A stretch of DNA of 64,000 nucleotides, taken from positions 6,747,504 to 6,811,503 of the forward strand of contig OZ036008.1 in assembly GCA_964035015.1 (NCBI GenBank), in the 5' to 3' direction. The first letter of the stretch is position 1, and the number at the start of each line of letters is the position of its first letter. A model generated the notes under the pieces. It was not told the origin of the DNA. It saw only the letters and a list, made by a program, of their open reading frames with translations, and ran no database searches. This DNA comes from Corallium rubrum. Taxonomy: Eukaryota > Cnidaria > Anthozoa > Scleralcyonacea > Coralliidae. Shown here in pieces: positions 1-12,600 of the stretch. Both the position numbers and the translations under genes were made by a program.

Positions 1-59
1 CGGTTTCGTAAGTTTCCTATCCAGTCATTCATTATCTATGGTGAAACAATACGAAATGT

Positions 60-170
60 TTGAATAAGAATAGAGCTAAATTCCCATAGGATAAATATGG
101 TACACCAATATGGCCGCCATTTCATTGTTTCGGTACACCAATATGGCCGCCGTGACGTCAGATAACAGTT
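60..170. repeat. Terminal piece of the GGCGGCCATATTGGTGTACC repeat family
   Basis: It shares the ATATGGCCGCC/GTACACCAATATGG words and the TTCCCATAGGATAAA end with copies at about 24.83-24.95 and 30.35-30.51 kb, and with the minisatellite at 30.66-31.46 kb. Confidence 0.7.
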
Positions 171-177
171 TAAAAAC

Positions 178-511
178 GATCTATATCTATACATCTATAT
201 CTATGTCTATATCTACGTCCACGTCCACGTCCACGTCCACATCTACATGTACATCTACATCTATATCTACATCTACATCTACATATATATCTACATATAT
301 ATCTAGATCTATATCTATTCTATATCTAGATCTATATCTACATCTGCATCTGCATCTGCATCTGTATCTGTATCTATATATCTACATCTACATCTACATC
401 TACATCTGCATCTGCATCTGCATCTGCATCTGCATCTGCATCTGCATCTGCATCTGCATCTGCATCTGCATCTGCATCTGCATCTACATCTACATCTATA
501 TCTATATCTAT
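178..511. repeat. ATCTAC/ATCTGC hexanucleotide microsatellite
   Basis: About 330 bp of ATCTAT, ATCTAC and ATCTGC units in an ATXN2 intron. It creates long spurious ORFs on both strands. Confidence 0.95.
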
Positions 512-676
512 GCTGGCTCCGTCCAAAAAGTGACCGAACACAGATGGCGGAAATACGAGTGTTTTCTTTCATGGTAGCAACCACTGGCAGCTTGTGTCAC
601 TCATACGTGCTGGGATAAAGCTAGTAATACGGAATCAAGCAGTAGGATGTAATCAGTAGGATCAAGATAACTATAC

Positions 677-3600
677 CTCTTCCTCGTGGGCCATTCCTGG
701 AGTAAATACCACTGGGAGGATAAGGTGAAGGGGAGAAATGGGGTTGAGGCTGGAATGGAGATGGAGCACCACTACTCGAAGGAGTACTGTTGGATCTCTG
801 AAAAGAAGTTGAAATAATCATTCAAAATCGTCATGTGCGAAGACTGTTGTCTAGATATTGAAGAAACTAGTCTGTTTCGAAATATCAAATAGCCTAAGTA
901 CTATCATTCGACCTTCAGCTCCCAACTTGACCTGTAGCTCAGTTGGTAGCGCATTGGACTAGTAAACTGAAGGTCGTGGGTTCGAATCCCAGCCGGGCCA
1001 AGTAGAGTTTTCTCTACTTGTCCGGCATGATTCGTCACTTGGAGTAACACCTTAATATTACTCTCCACCCGAGTTCATTGTTCCACAATAATCATTCCAA
1101 CAAAGGACTTACAACACGTGACGATGAAGGATTACCCTAATTAAACCCGAACGTTGCTACTGGATGACTGCTTCATTATACAGAAAATACAATACGTTCA
1201 GTGACCGTGAAATTAGACAAAATGAACAAAAACATGGAACAATGCTAAGTATGAGAAGAAGAAGAATTCGAAATGAAGTCGAATCACTGCTGTAGAGAAA
1301 CGTTTTCTGACTGCCCCAACAAATAGCTCAGTGGTAGAGCACTGGTACGTGAAACCAGAGACCTCGAATCTCGGGAATCGAACCCAAGGTCTCTGGTTTC
1401 ACGTACCAGTGCTCTACCACTGAGCTATTGGTTGGGGCAGTCAGAAAACTTTTCTCTACAGCAGTGATTCGACTTCATTTGGAATTCGTCTTCTTCACAT
1501 ATACACGCTGCTGAAGGACAACTGAATATTTGTAATGCTAACTATGCGTGGTTTTAGAATATAGCTGGCTCGGAGTAGGACCATCACTTACCGGACTCGG
1601 GCTATTTCGCTTTATAGGTCCCGGACGAAATTCTTGAGCATAAGGATTCAGACTTGACTTCTCGACGCTTTACAAAAGAAAAAAAAGTTTCATTATTTTC
1701 ACAATAATAACTGGGTGCCTTCTATTTCTATTTTCGAGACCTCATAAATTTGAAGACATTTTGTCGTTTCGAAATAGATAATAGGCGAGTTTCAGGGTGT
1801 TGCGCGCGCATCATTTTTCAAGAAAACTGGCAAGCTCCCTTCAAAGTAAACGTACTATTTAAAATCAACAAAGTATAGATACAGTTTCTGGATATTTAAC
1901 ACTGTTATTCTGCTGTTGTTGGCTCGCTAGCAAGTCTGTTTGCCATTGCTTTACTTTGTAGAGAGCCCGCCAAGAGCCCGCCAATTCCTTTCCAAAACAA
2001 TGCGCGCGTAACACCCTGAAACTCGCCTATTTACGTATAACTATAGGTATTATGTAATGTTTAAAACATGAGCAGCAGTGCTTTATCAGACATTACACGA
2101 GGCGTTAGCCGAGTATTTTAGATTGAATAACTTGAAAAACGACCCATTTGGTAAGTTCATTGGTGTAGTAATTTTGAAAAATAACGTTGTCTAAGTCGAG
2201 AAAATCAAAGCTAAAGTTTATGTAAATCAAGAGGATTTTTTATTTCAGATATAAAACCACGGACATGGTACTGATTTCCTTTTTGTTTCCTCATGAATTA
2301 TTAATGATTTTTGAAACATAAATAAACCTTCAGGCTAATATTTGTAGCTTATTTAGGAGTTTCTTATTTCTAGGACAAAAAGGTTTATTTTTTAGATAAT
2401 TTAATCTCGGCGGTATAATTGATTGTTTACCGTATTCCTACACATTTAAATACAATTTGACATCACGTGTTCGCGACAAAAAAGGGAGCTTAAAGGTGGA
2501 TTTCCATTCAGTGCATTTTATCGCGCGATCGACTTTTTGCGATCGCTTTCTTTTGAATTGTGGGTTGTCAAGTGGAACGCATTTCATTAGCTTTGGTTGA
2601 ATACACACATTTCAAAAGAAAGCGATCGAGAAAAGTCGATCGCGCGACAAAATGCACTGAATGGAAATCCAGCTTTAGCAAGCTAGGACGACAACGGCAA
2701 TCGAAAGTTCAGTATCTAACAGAAACCACGAATCATTTACGTAGTATTGAGTACTTAAAGTATGTATTTCGACATCCAAATGCTTTAGAGTTCTAAAAAG
2801 ATTTTGTCGCATAGTTTGAAGTCAAACTCAACTAACAGGTTTCGCCGTTTCACGAGTTAACGTCGTCCTGAAGACGTGAAAATTATCTGAATAACGTGTG
2901 TAGAACGGGGACGGCGTTATTTAGGACTATAAATTATTCATTTTCTTTGTTGTGTGAGAAAAATTATATTCTATTAAGGACGTTGTTCTTGACCTCCAGC
3001 GTTGTACTGTATTTGCTTAAGCTCTCTTTCTCTCTCTATTTAAGTTCCGAAAGGTTAATTTGTCTTACACATACCTGGGCGACTCAACTTCAGTTTTTTT
3101 TTCTTGAGGAGGAGCTTGTGATTCTAAATAAGAAACCATTGATTGAGAAAACGAAACGATAAAACTCTACAGTTCTACTACATTTTATGTTATATATCAT
3201 ACACGAGGAGGAGTGTTTCATCAGGATTTCCAAACACTGAGACTTTTGCTGAAAACCGAGGTGAAGCCGAGGTTTCTGAACAAATTTCGAGGTGTTTGGA
3301 ATCCTGATGAAACACTCTTCCGAGTGTATGATATAGCTTCTCAAACAAATCAGTATTTTAAGAGAAAATAGAGGCGAAAGTTGGCTTAATTTATGTAATT
3401 TCTTCCTCCGATATCAAAACCTCCGTCTCGGTACTGATTTCCTTTGTTTTCGGTTCATGAATTATTAATGAATTTGAGAAAAACATATCAATCACGAGAC
3501 TAACATTTGCCATTATATAATAACTTCTTATTAACCGAACGCGAGGTCTTTAAAGAAGAAATATCGGACCGAGTCTTTTTGGTACAGACCGAGCCCGTAG

Positions 3601-6600
3601 GGCGAGGTTTGTACACAAAGACCGAGGTCTGATATTTCTCTGTAAAGACCGAGCAAGCGAGGTTAATAAAATGTTTATTATATGGCATTTTGAAACAACA
3701 AACCTTACATTTATACCTTGTCATGATACGTACTTTAGTCAGTTTAGTGTGACCTCGAGCGTGTGACATAAACTCATCGTTTTCAATGTTGTTGCTTTTG
3801 TTGTCATCGCTTTCGGACTCCTAAACTCGCTTCCAGATTGCTCTCGTCCCAATCATACATAATTTAGTCCTCTGGTTGTTGAATTCACAAAATTCTTGCG
3901 GTTTTCTTTCGTTGTTTAGTTGCAAACATGGCTGACAATATCCGTTTAAATCGACCGGTCGATTACGGAAAATAATCGACCGGCACGTGACACGTCTCGG
4001 CCAATGAGAACACACGATTTCAACGGAAGTAACTTGTGCCATATAATAAAGTATCAATAATGAACCTGAAGGTCTATTAATCAGGGGCACTATAGCTATA
4101 AAGCCCCGTTTACACGCGTAAAAATCTTGCAAGCTGTTACAGCATTGTTGCCTGAACAATGTTGTAACAACTTGTTGACATATGTGAACAACAATGATAA
4201 ATGAACAACATTGTTCATCATTGTTTCAACAAGTTGTTACAGCTTGATGAAACAACAACCGTTGTTCACGCATGTTGTTCACAACAACCGAAGAACGTGT
4301 TGATACATCAACCATGTTCATCATTGTTGTAACATTGTTGTTCATCGTTGTTATTTCACCATGCTGTTACAACATGTTGTACTGTATCATGTGCGAACAA
4401 CGTTGTTGGCTATAAAAATGTGCTGTTGGAACAACTTGTTCATGACTGTTAATTTATCCGTGAACAAGTTGTTCGAACCATAAGTGAACAACTTGTTGAC
4501 AACTTGTTCACGGCGAGCAGCACAACATTTTTCACGGCAAGCAGCACAACATTGTTCACGCCTGTTGACAACCGTGAACAAGTTGTGCGCTTTTACGCGT
4601 GTACACGGCATGGGACGAATTCGGGACCGCACTCGAATTTGTACGATTTTGCTTTCCGTTTACACGGGAGACGAAACTGGATGGCGTCCACGAAACTGGA
4701 CGAATAATTCGAGTACGGTTAACTGGACGAATTCGAGACGTGAAAAATTCAGGGAAACTGAGGAAAACTGTCATCTTTTCCCTGTATCTCACAAACCTTT
4801 CTCCTTTTCTTCTTTTTTCTTTTCACTTGATACTTTTTCTTCCTCATCTCCACTTTTTTTCACTTTAGGTCCACTTTCCTTGGACTTTTTCTCGGGACTT
4901 AACTAGAGCAAAAACAAAATTAAAAAACACCCAAAAACAGAATGTTTGTTATGCTTTATGTCATTCTCCTTCCTTACTCTCTCTATCGCCAGACGATTTT
5001 ACTCGTCAAGGAGAGAAGTCCAGGAAAGCCATGCGTGAAAGGTTTAAAGCTCTCGGCCTCCATATAGCTCAACGGTCAGATCACTGTACTAGGGCCAGAG
5101 TACTAGGACCAAGCAAAATGTTTTTCTCATATTTTTCCAGATTTACATTTCAAAGACTTATTTTGAGCTTAATAATATACATGAAAAGATTTCTCAATTC
5201 TAATTGGCTGAGAGGAGTGCAATTTTAGTGTAATTCAGTGCAGAAAAATGAAATACAGTGCAAATTTTGTAATTTTTTAAATTTGTACAAAAATAATTTT
5301 TACTAGAAAAAAAGCTCTTCCTGTTAATTTTTTTTTCATGTATATTATTTGAACAAAGCATTTGATTAGAAAGATTCTCTTTGTGATAAATTTTTTCATG
5401 TATATTATTAATAAGTAATGGGCATGATTTCTCCTGCAATTTGAAAAAAAAAACACTCGTGAGTTTTTCAAAGACCTCAAAAATAGCACTCGTTCTTCGG
5501 ACTCGTGCAATTTTGATATAGTCTTTGAATAACTCACTCATGCATGTTTTTTCCAAATTGCACTTGAAACCATGCTATTACCTATACAAATACTACTCAA
5601 ATCAGTAGTTTTGAACTATTAGTTCAATAGTTTGGGATTTTTTCATGGTTCTGTAGATCCAATAACAACCTCGTCCCCAGGGTATTTTGCCTCCACGTTG
5701 AGAGGTCGGCGAAAATGGCCCTGGCATCGGCTGGTCGACTCTATAATCGGATTGGCCGGTTTAAAAACTTGATTAATTCAGATACAGTGTAATTTATTCA
5801 TCAAAATATAAATTGCAATAAATCCACTCTGTGAAGTTCATCCAAAGAATTGTAACGATAGCTTTGGTTAAAGTCAAGAACAACATTAGATATATGTTTC
5901 TTCCCGACATTTAAATGTATCCTGGATAATCGTGGTGAGTATCATGATGAATAATGCTAGCCAGTTGCATTTATGATAAAGGTTCACATGAGTGATTCGG
6001 CAGAGCGTTAAATATTTCTTATTTATTATTCATGTATACGTATTATACAAAAACGAAACACAAAGATCGCATAAATTTTCTTGACAAAACACCCCAAAAT
6101 TCTGGGTGTCACGTGACCAGCCGATGCCAGGGCCATTTTCGTGACTCCCAACGTGGAGGCAAAATGCCCTGGGGACGAGGTTGGATCCAATAAAACACAA
6201 CTTTGCACAAGCCCCCAAAACCGGTATAATTTTACCGGTATACCGATACCGGAAATTTCTCATACTGAACATCCCTAATCTAACCTGTATGTAATCTAAA
6301 TCATACCTGAAAATTTGTACTAAATGATTTAAATTCTGCAACTTCCTTTGTCCTTGATATAATAGGGGGATCTTTAGGATCTTTAGGAGCTTCAGGGAAC
6401 ACTTTAGGAGAGGTCTGGTTCACTGGGGGTTTGATTGTGCTGACTTGAGGTTTAGCTGGGCTGACAGCTTGAGGAGGTTTAGGGTCTTTGACTACATCAC
6501 TACATGCTAATGAGAAAATAATTGGAATGATAAATTATCCTTATTTAATTGATAATGGTAAAATATTTAATAAGTCCTTATTTTTTAAATTATCATTAGT

Positions 6601-9600
6601 AAGTAAATAAATAAATAAATAAATGGGTGGATGGATGGATGAATGGGTAAATGAATGGATGAATGGATTGGTGGATGAAAGGATAGATGGATAAAGGGGT
6701 GGATGAACAAGTGGATGAATAAATGAATGGATGAATAAATGAATGAATGGATGAATAAATGAATGGATGAATAAATGAATGGGTGGATGAATGGATAGAT
6801 AGATGAGTGGATGAATAAATGAATGGATGAATAAATGAATGAATGGATAAATGAATGGATGGATGAATAAATGAATGGATGGATGAATAAATGAATGAAT
6901 GAATGAATGAATGAATGGATGAATAAATGAATGGATGGATGAATAAATGAATGGATGGATGAATAAATGAATGGATGGATAAATGAATGGGTGGATGGAT
7001 GAATAAATGAATGAATGGATGAATAAATGAATGGATGAATAAATGAATGGATGGATGAATAAATGAATGGATGGATGAATAAATGAATGGATGGATGAAT
7101 AAATGAATGAATGGATGAATAAATGAATGGATGGATAAATGAATGGGTGGATGAATGGGTGAATAAATGAATGGGTGGATAAATGAATGGGTGGATAAAT
7201 GGATGATAAATGAATGGGGGGGATGAATGGATGTATGAATGATGAATAAATGAATGGGGGGATGAATGGATGTATGAATGGATGAATGGATGTAAGAATG
7301 GATGAATGAATAGATGAATGGAAGGATGGATGAATGGATAGATGTATGGATAGATGGAGGAATGGATGTATAAATGGATGGATGGATAAATGGATAGATA
7401 GATAGACAGATGAGTGAATGAGTGCATGGGTGGGTAAATACATAAATGCATGGGTGAGTGGATGGATGAATAAATAAATGGATTGATGAATAGAAGAAAA
7501 GATGGATAGAAAGATGGATCATTGTTGAAACATTTGCAATTAAGGAATTGTAAGCAAAAAACTGAGTTTTCATGACAGAAACAATGGGCTATTAACATAA
7601 CACCACTGAATTAGTGACTTTACATCAGTAGTCTAATGCATTTGATAACAATTTGGGCATTACATGTACCTTCAACTTTAATCTCTGTTTTACATTCCAC
7701 AGCTGCTTCTGTCACTGGTTTGATAACTTTTTCTTTAACCTAAACGGAATGTACAGGAGTTTAAAAATATAAACCTTTTAAGACCAAACCAGAATGTGGT
7801 CTGTCACAACTACAATGCTGGTCTTTTCTTAAAATGTACATACTGGTGCTTCAACACTTAGAATTCTCTTTCACAAAAAATGCCTCAAAGAATCCTACAG
7901 TAGTTGAACCATTTCTTTAATTATATGCATAATTTGAGATTGTGAGCTATTCAAGTTTATTATAAGTAATACCATGACATGAGGGAGATTAGTGATCAAA
8001 TATCCCAAAAGCCGAGAGGTTTGTTGAAGTCCTGAGGGCAAGCCCAAGGGACTTTCACAAACTCCCTGAGGTTGAGGGAATGACCATGAGGGAAATTAGT
8101 GATAAAATAATGTCCCAGAAAGGCGAGGAAGGGATTCACAAATCCTTCCAAGGCTTGACGGGACATTTAATCACTAATTTCCTGACATGTCATGGTATTA
8201 GTTTGTAATACCATGATTATCTTATAATAATGCATTTCTTTGTTGTAAAAGAGTACTGTTTGGATGTTTGGTCATGCATGCTAATGAGGGGAAATAGAGA
8301 TTTCCCCTGTTTGGGGGGAAATAGAGATTAAATTACCCAGTGAGAACACAAGAAACCGAGTCGATCATGGTGGTATTATAAGTACATGTAATAACATTAG
8401 AGATTAAATTTCCTGCAGCCGAGGGAAGGTTTGTGAAAGTCTGAGAGCTGCAGGCCCGAGAACTTTTACAAATCTTCCTAAGGCAAAGGGGAAATTTAAT
8501 CACTAATTTCCCAGAAAGTCATGGTATTAGTTTGTAATATTATGATCGCCGAGGAAAACTTTGAGAATCTTTACACGGTTGATCAGAGAAGTTGCATCTA
8601 ATTTTCCTGTGCATGCATGTTGATGAGGGAAAATATATGCAAGCAGGAAATTTAGAAGAAGACAAAGGATTTCTTTGTCTTCTAATTTTCCCTCCTCAAC
8701 ATGCATGGGAAAATTAGAAGACAAAGGAAAATTTTCCCTCTTACATGAGCAATGAGGGAAGTACGAGGCTTACATTCCCTCGGAGAACAACTGAGAATCT
8801 GAGGTGATCATGGTATTACTGTGTTGAGTGGCTAGCACTCGTTGAGGTTCAGTTATGATTGTTATGATATTTAAACTATTGTATATGGCGTATAATGACG
8901 CAAACTGTCGTAGGCACGGTCTTTCAACCGTTTTGTGGTTTTGAGTTGTTGCACCTCTGTGTTGAGAGGCTTAATTTATCTTTCTGTAATCTATTGCTAA
9001 GATACCTTAATAAATATATAACATTTGGTGGCAGCGGTGGGATGGCTGAGAAAGAAAGAAACCTCGAAATAGAAGTAGAGGAACTTACCCAACGTCTTAA
9101 AGAAATGGAGGAAGAAATGCGAGGTCGGACGCCGTCCGTTGAGTCAGTGGCAAAGCAAGTGGTAAACTCCAGGGCGAAACCAGATGTCTACAAAGACGGG
9201 CCTTGGGAGGAATGGCTGAACCACTTCCAGTTGTGCGCAGAGATAAACCAGTGGAATGAAGACCAACGCTGTCAGCAACTAGCAGTTTCCTTGAGAGGTC
9301 GAGCCCAAACGGTTTACATCACGTTAAGCACCGAGGAAAAGTCGAGCTACAAAGAATTACTGGCAGCCCTGAACAAAAAGATGACACCGCCGCAAGAAAG
9401 AGTCGTTCACAAATTAGCATTTCGTCAGAGGAAACGGGAAAAAGGAGAAAAACTCGTGGATTTGGCGACTAACTTGCGGAGATTGGCAGCAAGAGCGTAT
9501 CCGGAAAAAGATTCGTCGTTTATCGAGGACGAGATCGTTGACCAGTTTATCAGTGCGCTCGACTCGAGGGAATTACGCATCGGAGTAAGTCAAACAAGTC

Positions 9601-12600
9601 CCACAAGTTTGGACGAAGCACTTTCTACGGGCCTGAGACTGGAGAGCTTTCACGCCATAGAAAACAAACACCGAGATGCAAGAATCAATATGGCCGACAT
9701 TGTTGATGTGACGTCAACCGCTGGCGTAAATACGGCGGGCGCAAGAAACGACGATATTCCAGCATGGGCGAAGAATTATTTCGACCAGCAGACGAAGTTG
9801 ATGGAAAGATTACTAGAAGCTACGACGGCTCCGAAAACACCAGGGAAGCGTTCAGTTATTTGCTACAAGTGTGGGAAACAAGGTCATTACCAACGAGAAT
9901 GCCGATCCAGAGTTGATGACAGAAACACCAACCAATCCGGAAGTGATCAGGGAAACGCCAACAGGGCGGGGTCTTACCGATGGTGACTCCGCCCGCGCCA
10001 GTCAACCCGGAGATTATGAATCCACCAAAATGCGTATCGAGTGCGGCGATGGGGAATGCGATATTTATCAAGTGTGAAATAAACCAACACCACGTCAACG
10101 CCTTGGTGGACTCCGGTGCAGCGGTCACGCTAATACATTCGGACGTCTTCTATAGAACAAAGAGCAAAGCTACCAGCATGTGGTCATCGCATCAACCAAT
10201 ACTAGGAGCAAACAACAATCCCTTAGCTATTTGTGGAATCGCAGAAATCGATATAAAGATTGAAGATACCGTTATTCACCATCGAGTTTACGTGTGCAAA
10301 GACCTGGCCCAAGAGTTGCTGCTAGGAGCTGACTTCCTCAAGAAGAATAATTGTGTTATTGACTTTGAAAGGGAAACCATTAAGATTGGAGCCCTAGAAT
10401 GCAAGATGGATTCGACGAGTGCTAGAAAGATTTGCCATGTCGCGGTAGCATCCTCAGTTACCATACCACCCAGATGTATGGTAAACGTTTGTTGTAACGT
10501 GGAAGAGGCCAGTGTGGTTGGTAAAACAACTGGAGTACTTGAACCTGAACCGAGATTTGAGAACCGATACTCGGTAGGTATCATCAAGGTCGTGGCAACA
10601 GTGAACAAGGGTGGAATCCCTGTCCGAGTATTCAACCCCCTATCCAAGCCGGTGAGGATCTTCAGAGGTAGCACAGTTGGGAAGCTATTTCCACTAGTAG
10701 AAACCGAACAAGAAGAAACGACAGAGGATCAACAATCATGTTATCACGTTTGCCAAGGTATCAGCAATTCGGAGGTAAAGGAGACATATGCATCCGTGAC
10801 AAGTCGTCGGGAACGCAACAAAGAGACGATGGAAGAAATGGCTAACTTATTTAAGATAGAGAACCCAGCGTTGTCAAAAGATCAGAGGGAGACGGTATAC
10901 AACATACTAAGTCAGCACAGTGGCGCAGTTTCTAGAGGAAAGACTGACCTAGGAGAATTGAAAACGAGCCAACATTTCATCGAGACAGGCGAAGCTAGGC
11001 CTATCAGAGCGACAGTGCGTAGACTACCGTATCACCAGAGGGAAGAAGCACGCAGAGAAATTGAGACAATGCTCGAAAGCGACGTAATTGAAGTGTCCGA
11101 ATCACCTTGGTCAGCACCAGTGGTAATGGTAAGAAAGAAAGACGGCACTCCAAGATTTTGTGTGGACTATCGAAAGCTGAACCAAGTAACAAAGAAGGAT
11201 GTATATCCCTTGCCCAGATGTGACGACGTATTGGAAGCTCTTTCTGGTGCTGTTTTCTTCACCCATCTAGACCTCGTCCGTGGCTACTGGCAATTGGGAG
11301 TGAGGGAAGAAGACCGAGAAAAGACAGCATTCTCGACCCCAGAAGGACATTTCCAATTCAAACGAATGCCGTTTGGATTAACCAATGCTCCAGCGACATT
11401 CCAACGCGCTATGAACACCATTTTAAATGGCCTTACCTGGACAGATTGCCTAGTTTACCTTGACGACATTGTCATCTTTGCAAAGGATTTCCAGGAACAC
11501 AACCGCAGATTAGAAGCTGTACTGGAACGACTCGAAGCCGCGGGAATGAAGCTGAATGCAAAGAAATGTCAATTGTTGAAGACGGAGACACTGATTTTGG
11601 GACATGTGGTTAGTCAGAAGGGTATCGCGACCGATCCAGAGAAGGTGAAAGCTATCAAGGAGTTCCCTCAGCCGCATGATGTATCCAGTCTACGTTCCTT
11701 CTTAGGGTGTGCTGGATACTACAGACAGTTCGTACCCAACTTCGCCGACATCGCATCTCCACTTTATGGTCTTGAAAGGAAGGGAGCGAACTTCAAGTGG
11801 ACGTCAGAATGCCAATCAGCTTTCGATATCCTAAAAGATCGACTAACAAGTTCACCAATCTTAGCCTACCCCAACTTCGACCGTCCTTTTATCCTGGATT
11901 CAGACGCCAGCGACACTGGTCTAGGAGCTGTGCTGTCGCAAGTCGAAGACGGGAAGGAGCGAGTAATAGCCTACGCCGCCAAGGCACTATCCAAACCACA
12001 GCGCAATTATAGCACCACAAGGAAGGAACTGCTCGCGTTAGTCTGGGGCATGGAACATTTCGAGCCATATCTTCTTGGGAGGGAATTTACGGTGCGAACA
12101 GACCATAGTGCGCTAACATGGTTGAGAAGTTTCAAGCAACCCAAAGGACAGGTCGCCCGCTGGTTAGAAAGATTAGCAGAGTTTCACTTCTCAATCGAAC
12201 ACCGTCCAGGACGACTACACGGGAATGCAGACGGATTGTCACGGATACCGACTAAGGAAGATGCCGAGCCAGACGAGATGGTAGAGGATCACAGTCAGAG
12301 TTCGAGTCAATTGTCTACTTGTGCCGTCACTGAAGGCGATGGATGGGCCTGCCGCTGGGATAATGATGAGTTGGTTCTCCTGCAGCGTGATGACCCCATA
12401 CTCAAGGAAGTGGTAAGATGGGTAGAATCCGGAGCCAGACCCAGCAGAAACGAGATTTCTGGTGCTAGCCCAGAGACGGGGAGCTTTTGGAGTCAATTTA
12501 CACGATTGAAGCTGGTAAACGGAGTATTGTGTCGAGAGTACGAGTTGGAAAATGAAACCACAAAAGTTCTCCAAGTATGCCTGCCCCAAAAGATGGTCCA

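Noticed and set aside
4484-4906. 140-codon ORF and overlapping frames on both strands
   Set aside because: The region is a word-built MITE plus low-complexity TTTTCTTC; no domain or splice context.
5050-5110. tRNA-like TAGCTCAACGGTCAGATC segment
   Set aside because: It has an A-box resemblance only; no B box or cloverleaf could be drawn.
6541-7598. Three overlapping long ORFs of 300-337 codons (Ser-Ile-His-Pro-Phe repeats)
   Set aside because: They are translations of a GATGAATG minisatellite in three frames and lie in an ATXN2 intron. Stops are simply rare in this repeat.
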